In this document: positions 7,628 through 17,067 of the stretch, one piece after another
Numbering within the stretch: position 1 is the first letter of the stretch
How the letters are laid out: each line of letters starts with the position of its first letter
Assembly: GCA_027038175.1 (NCBI GenBank)
Contig: JALVYB010000060.1
Location: 1-64,000 of the forward strand
Origin: Caldifarciminota bacterium
GTDB lineage: Bacteria; Hydrothermota; Hydrothermia; UBA1063; CAJXJZ01
DNA: 64,000 bases
Direction: 5' to 3'
Translations under genes and position numbers: made by a program
Notes under the pieces: model-generated
Seen by the model: the letters and a program-made list of their open reading frames with translations, nothing else
Told to the model about the DNA's origin: nothing
The model's database searches: none

Positions 7628-9038
7628 ATTGTTTAAAGGTCTCCATATTGAGAATTTCAAAGAAGACGATGAGGTAAAAGGCATCGCCTATGATTCAAGA
7701 GAAGTAAGAGAGGGATATATTTTTGTTGCTATTAAGGGACGAGTATTCGATGGTCACAATTTTATCAAAGAGGCAGAAAAACGTGGGGCTGTAGGATTTG
7801 TAACCGAAAAAAAGGTTGATACTGAAAAACCCTATGTGGTAGTAGCCGATAGTAGAAAACTAATGGGTAAAATCTCAAAGAGATTTTATGGACCTAAGAT
7901 AAAAGACCTCAAGATAATAGGCATAACAGGTACAAATGGAAAAACCACTACCGCATTCTTTACCCAGAAAATTTTGCAAAATGCGGGTATACCTGCTGCA
8001 AACTTTGGCACCGTTGTGTACGACACGCTTAAAGAGAAAAAAACGGCTAAAAGAACAACGCCTGAGTCCGTTGATATTTTCAGGATGTTACTTGAGGCAA
8101 AAGAAGCAGGCGCAAAAGCAGTGGTAATGGAGGTTTCATCTGCAGGACTCAAGGAGAAAAGGGTTGATGAAATTGATTTCTTCGCAGGAGTATTCACAAA
8201 CTTCTCAAGAGAACATCTTGAATATCATAGAGACCTTGAAGATTATTTCAACGCAAAGAAAAAACTTTTTACGGTGCTTAAACCTGAATGGGGCATATTT
8301 AATGCAGACTGCGAACATTCCTTTAAAATATTAAACGAATTTAAAGGAAAAACCCTGACCTATGGCATAAAAAAAGGCGATATTAAAGGTAAAATTCTTG
8401 AAGACTCTTTAAAAAAACTTTTAATAAAGGTAGATGGGAAAATGGAAGGGTTATATACGCTTCCCGTAGGACTTACATACAATGCGTATAACTTTCTGGC
8501 AGCACTATCCATCGCTTATACTCTCAATATTAAACCAGAAGATATTATAACCGATAACCTGACTCCACCTCCCGGAAGAATGGAGTATGTTGAAAACAAA
8601 AAAGGCCTTATGGTATTTGTGGATTATGCACATACCAAAGAGGCTATTTCAAAACTACTTGAGGCAACTCGTCCTTATGTAAAAGGGAAATTGATAATCG
8701 TATTTGGCGCAGGAGGAGACAGGGATCCAGGGAAAAGGCCACTAATGGGAAAAGCAGCGACTTCTCTCGCTGATATAAGCATCATAACAAGCGATAATCC
8801 ACGTACAGAAGACCCTTTAAAAATCATTAGTGACATATTGAAAGGTGTCAAAAAAGGAAGTACTTACTACGTCGAACCGGACAGAAAAAAGGCAATTGAA
8901 AAAGGGATTTCAATGATGCGAAAGGAAGATGTTCTGATTATTGCCGGAAAGGGGCATGAGACTTATCAGGAAATTAATGGAGTTTTTTACCCTTTTGACG
9001 ATAAAATTGTAGCAAAAGAAATACTGGAGGGATTATGA
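7614..9038 (+). CDS. murE: UDP-MurNAc-tripeptide synthetase, probably meso-DAP-adding
   Basis: A 474-residue Mur ligase that adds the third amino acid to UDP-MurNAc-L-Ala-D-Glu. The ATP-binding loop is GITGTNGKTTT (about 103-113). The specificity motif DNPR at 394-397 is the form known for meso-diaminopimelate enzymes, while lysine enzymes have other residues there. A good AGGAGG lies before the ATG. It overlaps both neighbours by a few bases. Confidence 0.95.
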   Translation: MRISELFKGLHIENFKEDDEVKGIAYDSREVREGYIFVAIKGRVFDGHNFIKEAEKRGAVGFVTEKKVDTEKPYVVVADSRKLMGKISKRFYGPKIKDLKIIGITGTNGKTTTAFFTQKILQNAGIPAANFGTVVYDTLKEKKTAKRTTPESVDIFRMLLEAKEAGAKAVVMEVSSAGLKEKRVDEIDFFAGVFTNFSREHLEYHRDLEDYFNAKKKLFTVLKPEWGIFNADCEHSFKILNEFKGKTLTYGIKKGDIKGKILEDSLKKLLIKVDGKMEGLYTLPVGLTYNAYNFLAALSIAYTLNIKPEDIITDNLTPPPGRMEYVENKKGLMVFVDYAHTKEAISKLLEATRPYVKGKLIIVFGAGGDRDPGKRPLMGKAATSLADISIITSDNPRTEDPLKIISDILKGVKKGSTYYVEPDRKKAIEKGISMMRKEDVLIIAGKGHETYQEINGVFYPFDDKIVAKEILEGL

Positions 9039-10366
9039 AGTACACAGTAAGGGAAATAGCAAATATTATGGGTGGCAAACTCTACAGGTTAAGCGGAGAT
9101 GAAACGGTAACTGGCGTTTCCATGGATTCCAGAACCACAAAGAGAGGTGATATATTCTTTGGTATAAGGGGAGAGCATTTTGATGGCTCCTTATTTGCTA
9201 AAGAGGCGGTTGAGAAAGGGGCGGTGTGCGCAGTGGTCCCAGAGTACAAAAAAACAGGGAATGTGCCATCAATACTTGTGGACGAGCCTGTAATGGCAAT
9301 GGGACGCCTTGCAAAAAACTACCTCCTTTCAAGGCTTCGGGCAAAGGTAATTGGTATTACAGGTTCCGTTGGGAAAACAACCACCAAAGACCTCATTCAC
9401 AGACTTCTCTCAATTAAATACAAAGCATCCAAGACAATCAAAAGCTTCAACGGATTTATAGGCCTTCCCTTTTCCATATTGAATGCAAAAGAAAACGATG
9501 ACTTTCTTGTTCTTGAATATGGAATAAGCAGACCATACGAAATGGATTACCTCATATCCATTGCTGAACCAAGTGTTGCTGTTTTAACAAAAGTTGGCAA
9601 ATCTCACCTTGAATTTCTCAATACTGAAGAGGAAGTTGCCATTGAAAAAGCCAAACTATTTAAGGCACTTAAAATGTTTGATATTGCTGTGTTGAACAGA
9701 GAGACGCCATTTCTCGACTTCTTTGAGAGCAACCTTCCCAAGATGGTTCGCGTGATTTATTATAACACACCAGAAATACTGAGAATGGATATCAACGGAA
9801 CGCTTTTCAAATTTGAAGATGAGGTTTTCGAGACACCTCTTTTAGGAAAACACCTTGTAACAAATCTTGTAGCAGCCATAACAACAGCGAAGACCCTTGG
9901 AGTACCAATAGAAGACATAAAAAATGAAGTAAAAAATATTACGCCATCACCAATGCGTATGGAGCCCCTAACCATAGGTAACTTTAACGTAATAAACGAT
10001 GCCTATAATGCCAATCCGGAATCCATGAAAGCACTAATCGACACGGTAAAAGAGATGCAAATCCCGGACGAAAAAATCTTTGTACTGGGTGATATGCTTG
10101 AACTTGGTCCAAAATCCCCTATATTCCATGAAAGCATAGGTAAATATCTTGCAGACAACATAGAGGACGCGGCCTTATTAACTTACGGAAAACTTGCGGA
10201 AAACTACATAAAAGGGGCAAGGAAATTATCATTTAAAAAACATTTCGAAAACATGGATGAACTTGTAAGTGAAATCTTAAAAAGGGAAAAGGGATACGTT
10301 TTTGTGAAAGCATCAAGGGCAACAGGACTTGAAAGGGTAATAGAAAAGATGAAGGAGCGAGTATAG
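9035..10366 (+). CDS. murF: UDP-MurNAc-tripeptide--D-Ala-D-Ala ligase
   Basis: A 443-residue MurF, which joins D-Ala-D-Ala to the tripeptide precursor. It has the P-loop GITGSVGKTTTKDL, the EYGISRPYEMDYL segment, the NDAYNANPESMKA motif and a C-terminal domain with FVLGDMLELG, all typical of MurF. It starts on ATGA overlapping the murE stop and ends directly at the mraY start. The ddl gene that would make D-Ala-D-Ala is not in the window. Confidence 0.95.
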   Translation: MKYTVREIANIMGGKLYRLSGDETVTGVSMDSRTTKRGDIFFGIRGEHFDGSLFAKEAVEKGAVCAVVPEYKKTGNVPSILVDEPVMAMGRLAKNYLLSRLRAKVIGITGSVGKTTTKDLIHRLLSIKYKASKTIKSFNGFIGLPFSILNAKENDDFLVLEYGISRPYEMDYLISIAEPSVAVLTKVGKSHLEFLNTEEEVAIEKAKLFKALKMFDIAVLNRETPFLDFFESNLPKMVRVIYYNTPEILRMDINGTLFKFEDEVFETPLLGKHLVTNLVAAITTAKTLGVPIEDIKNEVKNITPSPMRMEPLTIGNFNVINDAYNANPESMKALIDTVKEMQIPDEKIFVLGDMLELGPKSPIFHESIGKYLADNIEDAALLTYGKLAENYIKGARKLSFKKHFENMDELVSEILKREKGYVFVKASRATGLERVIEKMKERV

Positions 10367-11446
10367 ATGTTCTATCACCTGCTCTATCCGCTCAAAAACC
10401 ACTTCTCCTTTTTCAACATCTTCAGGTACATAACCACACGAAGCGGAGGGGCTTTTCTCACCGCTTTAATACTTACACTCATAGCAACCCCATATTTTAT
10501 CAAACGTGGTGTAATCAGGGAAAGGATATCTGACAGGGTCCCTGAGAACCATGAGAAAAAGAGCGGCACACCCACATCAGGAGGCGTGGTTTTTATTCTA
10601 TCAGCAATAATTTCCACGCTTTTATGGGCAAAATTGACTGTACCATTCGTCTACCTCGCTATCTTTGTAACACTTTACATGGCTATCATGGGGCTGTACG
10701 ACGACATAGTGAAGCTCAAAGGAAAGGAAAAAGAAGGGTTATCCATAAAATCAAAACTCATATTTCAATTTATTTTATCATTAATTGTGGTTTTGTCTCT
10801 CTACAAACTTTACCCGGAGAGTATCGTTACGAAAACTCAGTTTTTATCATTTAAAAACATAAATATTGACTTTGGCATCTTTTATATACTCTTTGTTATG
10901 TTTGTATTTGTCGGAACAACCAACTCCGTCAACCTTACCGATGGACTTGACGGACTTGCAGCAAGCACATATATTCCTGTAATTGGAGTATTTATACTCC
11001 TTGCATATTTTGAAGGACACAAAGTCCTTGCAGAGTATTTACACCTTTTAAAGATAAATGAAATTGGAGAACTCGCCATATTTGGGAGTTCCATAGGGGG
11101 AGCGGTGCTTGGCTTTCTATGGTATAACGCTTATCCTGCTGAAATCTTTATGGGTGACACAGGGTCTCAGGGACTTGGTGGAGCACTTGCCATAATGTCC
11201 ATACTCACAAAGCAAGAGCTTCTGCTCCCCATAGCTGGTTTTGTATTTCTGTGGGAGACCGTATCTGTGATTATTCAAATCTATGTGTATAGAAAAACAG
11301 GTGGAAAAAAGAGATTTTTCAAAAAGGCTCCAATACACCATCACTTCGAAATGTTAGGCTGGAAAGAACCAAAAATCGTAGCAAGGATGTGGATTATATC
11401 CCTTCTGTCATCCATACTTGCCTTAACTTTGATAAAGATAAGATGA
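10367..11446 (+). CDS. mraY: phospho-MurNAc-pentapeptide translocase
   Basis: A 359-residue polytopic membrane enzyme that transfers phospho-MurNAc-pentapeptide to undecaprenyl phosphate (lipid I synthesis). Signature regions are KSGTPTSGGVVF, the aspartate pair YDDIVKLKGK, NLTDGLDGLAA, MGDTGSQGLGGALA and APIHHHFEMLGWKEPKIV. About ten hydrophobic segments are seen. Its ATG immediately follows the murF stop and its TGA overlaps the ATG of murD. Confidence 0.95.
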   Translation: MFYHLLYPLKNHFSFFNIFRYITTRSGGAFLTALILTLIATPYFIKRGVIRERISDRVPENHEKKSGTPTSGGVVFILSAIISTLLWAKLTVPFVYLAIFVTLYMAIMGLYDDIVKLKGKEKEGLSIKSKLIFQFILSLIVVLSLYKLYPESIVTKTQFLSFKNINIDFGIFYILFVMFVFVGTTNSVNLTDGLDGLAASTYIPVIGVFILLAYFEGHKVLAEYLHLLKINEIGELAIFGSSIGGAVLGFLWYNAYPAEIFMGDTGSQGLGGALAIMSILTKQELLLPIAGFVFLWETVSVIIQIYVYRKTGGKKRFFKKAPIHHHFEMLGWKEPKIVARMWIISLLSSILALTLIKIR

Positions 11447-12753
11447 GAGGGTTTAAAAATTCACTGGGAAGCAAATTTGTCGGCGTTCTTGGTGCAGGAA
11501 GGTCGGGTAAAGCGGCGACACTTGCACTTTTAAGGGAAGGTGCGAAAGTACTTTTATCAGATAAGGGTGCCATAAAGTGGGATAGAAGAGATATTATAAA
11601 AGAAGAATCCGGACACTCATCATGGGTTTTCTCAACGGACATGGTAGTAATTTCCCCTTCTGTAATAGTACACTCTCCCTTCATTTCCCGGCTGAAATCT
11701 GCCGGCATTCCTGTTATTTCTGAACTTGAACTCGGTTTCAGACTTACAGACGGGTATTACATGGCAATAACAGGTACTAATGGCAAGACAACAACCACAA
11801 ATTTGCTGCACCAGATGATTCCCGGTTCCATTAAAGCAGGCAACATAGGCACCCCTTTATCAGCGTTTGCAGGAAAAAGTGGCATATTTGTTCTTGAAGT
11901 ATCCAGTTTCCAGCTTATGACAATAGACACATTCAGACCAAATATAGCCATGATTCTGAATATTGAAGAAGACCACCTTGATTGGCATAAGAATTTCGAA
12001 GAATACCTTGAGGCAAAAGTTCGCATATTTGAAAATCAAAAAAAGGACGATGTGCTTATCCTGAATTACGACGACAGACACACCCGCAGTCTTGCAAATA
12101 GAGCAAAAAGCAATGTATACTTTATAAGTATTGAAAAGAAAGTGAAAGGCGCATTTTACGAGAATGGCTCCCTGTTTATAAACATTACTCAACCCATTAA
12201 AATTATTGACACAGAGGAGATGAAATTAAAGGGATTACACAATGTTTACAATGCCCTTTTTGCATCTCTTGCTGCCTACCTCTACTCAGAAGATATGGAA
12301 AAGATAAGAGATGTGCTCAGAGAGTTCAAAGGGCTTCCCCACAGAATAGAATACATAGGGGAAATAAATGGCATAAAGTTTTACAACGATTCCAAAGGAA
12401 CAAACCCACATGCCGTGTTGTGGGCTTTAAAGAGCTTCAAAAACAGCATTATCCTTGTTCTTGGTGGAGAGGATAAAGGGCTCTCTTTTGTTCCTCTTAG
12501 AGACGAAATAGAAAAGAAAGTAAAATTCATTATAGCCATTGGGGCAACTAAAAACAGGATTAAAAATGAACTTGGCGACATAAAAACTGTGGAATTTGCA
12601 AAAGATATGGATGAGGTATTTGATATAGCCCTTCTTCATGGAGAGAAGGGAGACACAGTCCTTTTCTCCCCGGGATGTTCAAGCTTTGATATGTTTGCAA
12701 ATTACAAGGAGAGAGGAGATGCTTTCAGAAGAAGTTTCCAGAAAAGAGCGTGA
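11443..12753 (+). CDS. murD: UDP-MurNAc-L-alanine--D-glutamate ligase
   Basis: A 436-residue MurD. The frame is open further upstream, but the ATG at 11443 overlaps the mraY stop (ATGA) and begins the protein just before its nucleotide-binding fold (GVLGAGRSGKAA). The ATP loop is AITGTNGKTTTTNLLHQM. Further Mur ligase segments are LEVSSFQL, NIEEDHLDWH and FYNDSKGTNPHA. It adds D-glutamate to UDP-MurNAc-L-Ala. It overlaps ftsW by 35 bases. Confidence 0.94.
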   Translation: MRGFKNSLGSKFVGVLGAGRSGKAATLALLREGAKVLLSDKGAIKWDRRDIIKEESGHSSWVFSTDMVVISPSVIVHSPFISRLKSAGIPVISELELGFRLTDGYYMAITGTNGKTTTTNLLHQMIPGSIKAGNIGTPLSAFAGKSGIFVLEVSSFQLMTIDTFRPNIAMILNIEEDHLDWHKNFEEYLEAKVRIFENQKKDDVLILNYDDRHTRSLANRAKSNVYFISIEKKVKGAFYENGSLFINITQPIKIIDTEEMKLKGLHNVYNALFASLAAYLYSEDMEKIRDVLREFKGLPHRIEYIGEINGIKFYNDSKGTNPHAVLWALKSFKNSIILVLGGEDKGLSFVPLRDEIEKKVKFIIAIGATKNRIKNELGDIKTVEFAKDMDEVFDIALLHGEKGDTVLFSPGCSSFDMFANYKERGDAFRRSFQKRA

Positions 12754-13819
12754 AGAGATAGATATAAAACTATTTGGTGTTGTCGCTCTACTTGTATTTT
12801 TCGGTATGGCAGCCCTTTATTCTTCCACTTTCTACACGAAGAACGTCTCATTTGCCATGCAGGCAAGCGTTACCCTTACACTTGGCACGATATCCCTCTT
12901 TCTTGGAATGGCCATAAGGACAGACTACTGGAAAAAGATAGCCACACCCCTTATTGTGTTAACAGGCTTGTTGCTTATTCTTGTCCTTATACCAAAAGTA
13001 GGAGTTAGAATAAACGGCGCAAGACGTTGGCTAAGAATATGGAAATTCAACTTCCAGGTTTCTGAACTTGCAAAGGTTTCCCTTATTCTTTACCTTGCAA
13101 ACTCTCTTCATGTTATAGGGCCTGATATTCGTGAGTTCAAAGAATTTGCAAAACACGTGATAATTGTTGGAGTTATAGGCTTACTTATCGCTGTGGAACC
13201 GAGCATATCCGCTGCATCAATAATAGTTACAGTAGGTTTTTTCATGATATTTTATGCAGGAGCCCGATTAAGACACGTCCTGATTGCAATACTCTCAGCA
13301 ACATTGCTTTTAGGCGCTTTAATTCTATTTTACCCACATGCACGAAATAGAATACTCAACAAGAAACACAAAAGCGGCGACCTTTATCAGGTAAAGCAAT
13401 CGAAACTGGCCATCGCAAACGGTGGAATTACAGGGAGAGGGCCTGGACGCGGCCTGGCAAAATACAGATACCTCCCGGAAATAAGTAATGACTTCATATT
13501 CGCGCTTATAGCAGAGGAATATGGCTTTGTGGGAAGTTTCATTATAGTGCTTTTATTTATTTTTCTTACTATCAGGGGGTTCTACATCGCACGAAAACAC
13601 ATGGTTAATACATATAAAACAACTCTTGCTATGGGAATTACCTTGTTGTTTTCATTACAGGCAGCACTACACATAGGAATAAACACAGGGATAATACCCC
13701 CTACCGGTGTAATCCTGCCATTCGTGAGTTACGGTAAAATGGCAATCCTTACCAATATGTTTCTTGCCGGAATCCTTATAAGGCTTTACTATGAAATAGA
13801 AGAGAGTTTCGAAATATGA
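12719..13819 (+). CDS. ftsW: septal peptidoglycan glycosyltransferase FtsW
   Basis: A 366-residue SEDS-family polymerase, partner of FtsI in septal wall synthesis. The ATG at 12719 was chosen because AAGGAGAGAGG lies just upstream and the first membrane span follows at about 19-40. Around ten membrane segments are present. Family motifs include NGARRWLRIWKFNFQVSELAK, GRGPGRGLAKYRYLPEISNDFIF split over the large loop, and the terminal GIIPPTGVILPFVSYG. It overlaps murD upstream and murG downstream (ATGA). Confidence 0.93.
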   Translation: MLSEEVSRKEREEIDIKLFGVVALLVFFGMAALYSSTFYTKNVSFAMQASVTLTLGTISLFLGMAIRTDYWKKIATPLIVLTGLLLILVLIPKVGVRINGARRWLRIWKFNFQVSELAKVSLILYLANSLHVIGPDIREFKEFAKHVIIVGVIGLLIAVEPSISAASIIVTVGFFMIFYAGARLRHVLIAILSATLLLGALILFYPHARNRILNKKHKSGDLYQVKQSKLAIANGGITGRGPGRGLAKYRYLPEISNDFIFALIAEEYGFVGSFIIVLLFIFLTIRGFYIARKHMVNTYKTTLAMGITLLFSLQAALHIGINTGIIPPTGVILPFVSYGKMAILTNMFLAGILIRLYYEIEESFEI

Positions 13820-14871
13820 AAGGTATAATTGTAACGGGTGGAACAGGAGGACATATATTTCCTGCCATAGCGGTGGGTAGAGAATTTGAAGCACAGGGGG
13901 TACAGATTCAGTACTTCCTTGTTGGCAATAAGGTAAAAAATGTAAAAACAAGCGGTATAACACGACATTTTAAGGCTAATTCTCCTTTTCAGGGCAACCT
14001 GCTCAAACGATTCAAAAATAGTGTGACCATGATAACTCTTCTATCAAAAGGGTTGTTTATAATTCCACCTGATACAGATTTTGTTATTGGAACAGGCAGT
14101 TACGCATCTTTCTCCTTTCTACTTGCAGCAAAATTAAAGAAAATAAAAACTTACATGCTTGAGCAAAACTCAATTCCAGGGAGAGTAACCAGATTTTTCT
14201 CTAAAAAAGGGACTATGACGTTTATCAGTTTTCCACAGAGTGCTGAATATCTTAAGGGACCTGTTGTGCTCTCGGGAAATCCCATAAGAGATGAGGCTAA
14301 AATAAAACTAAAAAAGGACACGGCAAGAGAAAAACTCAGGATACGCAAAGGGGGGCGTGTTATACTTGTCATGGGTGGAAGTCTTGGAGCCTTTAACCTT
14401 TCAAAGAAAATACTTGAAATTTCCAGAGATATGCCTTCTTACTTTTTCGTTGTTCAGGCAGGGCAACATTTTAAAAAGATTGTTGCACTATACGGTGAAA
14501 GGAGAGAGAACCATTTTATTATCCCCTTCCACGAACAACCCGGCATTCTTTATAGTGCAGCCGACTTTGTAATCTCAAGGGCTGGTTCTGGAAGCATATA
14601 CGAACTATCCTTCCATAAAAAACCAGCCATTTTTGTTCCTTACCCCTTTGCCAAAGACAACCATCAGTTTTTTAACGCAGAATATATTCGGAAGGAACAA
14701 GCCGGGATTTTAATAAAGGAAGAGGAAATATCCCTTGATACCATACAAAAAAGTATCTTGAAGCTGGAAGAAAAAGGAGATATTATGAGCGAAAACCTTT
14801 ACAATCTATTTCCACATAATGCAGAAAAGATTATTTACAAGGAGATTTTAAATGATATGGGGAAAGTATAA
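13816..14871 (+). CDS. murG: UDP-GlcNAc--lipid I N-acetylglucosaminyltransferase
   Basis: A 351-residue MurG that converts lipid I to lipid II at the inner membrane face. The N-terminal glycine loop GGTGGHIFPAIAV and the C-terminal UDP-GlcNAc site (SRAGSGSIYEL followed by PYPFAKDNHQFFNAEY) are typical. The GNPIRDE and MGGSLGA segments also match the family. Start is ATGA-overlapped with ftsW; its 3' end overlaps murC by 20 bases. Confidence 0.95.
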   Translation: MKGIIVTGGTGGHIFPAIAVGREFEAQGVQIQYFLVGNKVKNVKTSGITRHFKANSPFQGNLLKRFKNSVTMITLLSKGLFIIPPDTDFVIGTGSYASFSFLLAAKLKKIKTYMLEQNSIPGRVTRFFSKKGTMTFISFPQSAEYLKGPVVLSGNPIRDEAKIKLKKDTAREKLRIRKGGRVILVMGGSLGAFNLSKKILEISRDMPSYFFVVQAGQHFKKIVALYGERRENHFIIPFHEQPGILYSAADFVISRAGSGSIYELSFHKKPAIFVPYPFAKDNHQFFNAEYIRKEQAGILIKEEEISLDTIQKSILKLEEKGDIMSENLYNLFPHNAEKIIYKEILNDMGKV

Positions 14872-16222
14872 AAAAATTCACTTTGTTGGAATTGGCGGTG
14901 CAGGAATGAGCGGCATAGCTGAAATACTTCACAATCTGGGATTTCATGTAACAGGCTCTGATATTCAGAAAAGCGACGTCGTGGATTACTTATCCTCTCT
15001 CGGGATAAAAATATATATAGGTCATAGCCCGGAAAACGTAAAAGATGCAGATGTAATGGTAATTTCTACCGCCATAAAGGAAGATAATGTTGAGGTAATC
15101 TACGCCAAAGAGATAGGCATTCCGGTTATAAAAAGAGCAGAAATGCTGGCAGAACTTATGAGAATGAAGTATTCAATTGCAGTATCAGGTGCCCATGGAA
15201 AAACCACCACCACCTCAATGATAGGAGAAGTCCTTGAAGATGCAGGTTTTGACCCTACGGTGATTGTAGGTGGAAGGGTAATGGGGGCACAGAGTGGGGC
15301 ACGTGTCGGCAAAAGCAACTTCCTCGTGGCAGAGGCAGACGAATCAGACATGTCCTTTCTAAAACTTTTTCCCACAATAGCCATCATTACGAATATTGAC
15401 ATGGAGCACATTGACACCTATGGCACAATGGATAACATAAAGAAGGCCTTTGTGGAATTTGCAAACAAAGTGCCCTTTTATGGCTCAGTTGTTATAAATC
15501 TCGACTGGGAAACAAATACAGAGATATTGCCTCTTATAGAGAGGAAAAAGATTACATACGGTCTCTCAAGGCAGGCAGACGTAAGAGCAGAAAACGTCGA
15601 GTTAAATGGTTTTTCTTCGACATATGATTTATTTATAAACAATGAGCATTCAGGTAGGGTACATCTCAACGTTCCCGGAATCCACAATGTTATTAACTCT
15701 CTATCAGTGTTCGCAGTTGCACTTGAACTGGAAATACCAGCTGCGAAGGTCATTAAGGGTCTGGCAAAGTTCAAAGGCGTAAGAAGAAGATTGGAGGTAA
15801 AGGGTAAGAAAAATGGGATTATGGTAATTGATGACTACGGGCACCATCCAACAGAAATTGTGACTACATTAAAAGCCATAAAGAATTTCTGGGATGGAAG
15901 AATCATCGTTGCATTTCAACCTCACAGGTACACCCGTACAAGAGACCTTCACGAAAAATTTGGACCTGCCTTTATGGATAGTGACATGGTATTTATCCTG
16001 CCCATATACCCTGCTGGAGAAAAACCCATCGAGGGTGTATCACACGACCTCATATACAATGCTGTTAAAAAATCAGGACACAGAAACGTCAGGAAGGTGG
16101 ACTCTCTGGATGAGTGTTTAAACGAACTCAGGGACATATTGAAGGAGGGAGACCTATTACTCACACTCGGAGCGGGTAATGTATATAAAATAGGAGAAAG
16201 GTTTTTGCAAAATGGTGATTAG
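14852..16222 (+). CDS. murC: UDP-N-acetylmuramate--L-alanine ligase
   Basis: A 456-residue MurC that adds L-Ala to UDP-MurNAc. It has the N-terminal UDP-binding loop HFVGIGGAGMSGIAE, the ATP loop SGAHGKTTTTSMIGE, NIDMEHIDTYG, and the C-terminal DDYGHHPTEI and AFQPHRYTRT motifs. AAGGAG precedes the ATG inside the end of murG. It overlaps murB by 11 bases. Confidence 0.95.
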   Translation: MIWGKYKKIHFVGIGGAGMSGIAEILHNLGFHVTGSDIQKSDVVDYLSSLGIKIYIGHSPENVKDADVMVISTAIKEDNVEVIYAKEIGIPVIKRAEMLAELMRMKYSIAVSGAHGKTTTTSMIGEVLEDAGFDPTVIVGGRVMGAQSGARVGKSNFLVAEADESDMSFLKLFPTIAIITNIDMEHIDTYGTMDNIKKAFVEFANKVPFYGSVVINLDWETNTEILPLIERKKITYGLSRQADVRAENVELNGFSSTYDLFINNEHSGRVHLNVPGIHNVINSLSVFAVALELEIPAAKVIKGLAKFKGVRRRLEVKGKKNGIMVIDDYGHHPTEIVTTLKAIKNFWDGRIIVAFQPHRYTRTRDLHEKFGPAFMDSDMVFILPIYPAGEKPIEGVSHDLIYNAVKKSGHRNVRKVDSLDECLNELRDILKEGDLLLTLGAGNVYKIGERFLQNGD

Positions 16223-17066
16223 AGAAAAGGTAGCACTTGCTGCTTTTACAACAATAAAAATAGGGGGAAAAGCATCGTACTTTATAGAAGTAAAAGACCA
16301 CACTGATATAGAAAATGCTGTTAAGTTCGCACATTCTCTCAATCTACCTTATTTTGTACTTGGCGGGGGTTCTAACCTGCTTATTGATGACAAAAACCTG
16401 GACATTGTCATAATCAAACCCACTATTAATGAAATATTCATAAGCGGAACAAAAGTTGAGGTGGGAGCCTCCTTTAAACTTCCAAAACTCGTTCATATTC
16501 TGCTTGAGGAAGAGCTCTCAGGGCTCGAAGAACTATCAGAAATCCCGGGAGAAGTGGGGGGCGCAGTATTTATGAACGCAGGTTCTTATGGAAGAGAAAT
16601 AGGAGAGGTAATAGATGAGGTTGAAATATTTGATGGAAGGTCATTTATTACTTTAAAGGGTAAAGAACTGAATTTTTCTTATAGAAAATCAGGGATAACA
16701 CCAGGATGGATTATCACAAAAGTCGTGTTGGACCTGGAAAGAGGAAACAAATTCCGGATGACGCGTCTTATAGCAGAAGTCAAAAGGAAAAGAAGGAGCA
16801 CGCAGCCTGTTGGAGAGAGAACATTTGGGTCTGTTTTCAAAAATCCCGGCACAAAAAGCGCTGGATTCCTTATAGAACAGGCAGGGCTAAAAGGATACAG
16901 AATTAACGATGCAGAAGTTTCCAGAAAACACGCAAATTTCATTATAAACAGAGGGAATGCCACATTCTCGGATGTTACATCTTTAATGGAACACATGCAG
17001 AAAGAGGTAAAAAAAGATTATGGAATAACCCTTGAACCAGAAGTCATTATTTTAAAAGGAGTTTAA
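16212..17066 (+). CDS. murB: UDP-N-acetylenolpyruvoylglucosamine reductase
   Basis: A 284-residue FAD enzyme that reduces enolpyruvyl-UDP-GlcNAc to UDP-MurNAc. FAD-binding segments are FVLGGGSNLLI and EIPGEVGGAVFMNAGSYG; the catalytic serine region is RTFGSVFKNP; the glutamate is in LEPEVIIL. The short length and the SVFKNP form fit type II MurB. It lies directly before ftsA; in many clusters ftsQ or ddl sits in this position, but neither is present. Confidence 0.95.
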   Translation: MVIREKVALAAFTTIKIGGKASYFIEVKDHTDIENAVKFAHSLNLPYFVLGGGSNLLIDDKNLDIVIIKPTINEIFISGTKVEVGASFKLPKLVHILLEEELSGLEELSEIPGEVGGAVFMNAGSYGREIGEVIDEVEIFDGRSFITLKGKELNFSYRKSGITPGWIITKVVLDLERGNKFRMTRLIAEVKRKRRSTQPVGERTFGSVFKNPGTKSAGFLIEQAGLKGYRINDAEVSRKHANFIINRGNATFSDVTSLMEHMQKEVKKDYGITLEPEVIILKGV

Positions 17067-17067
17067 A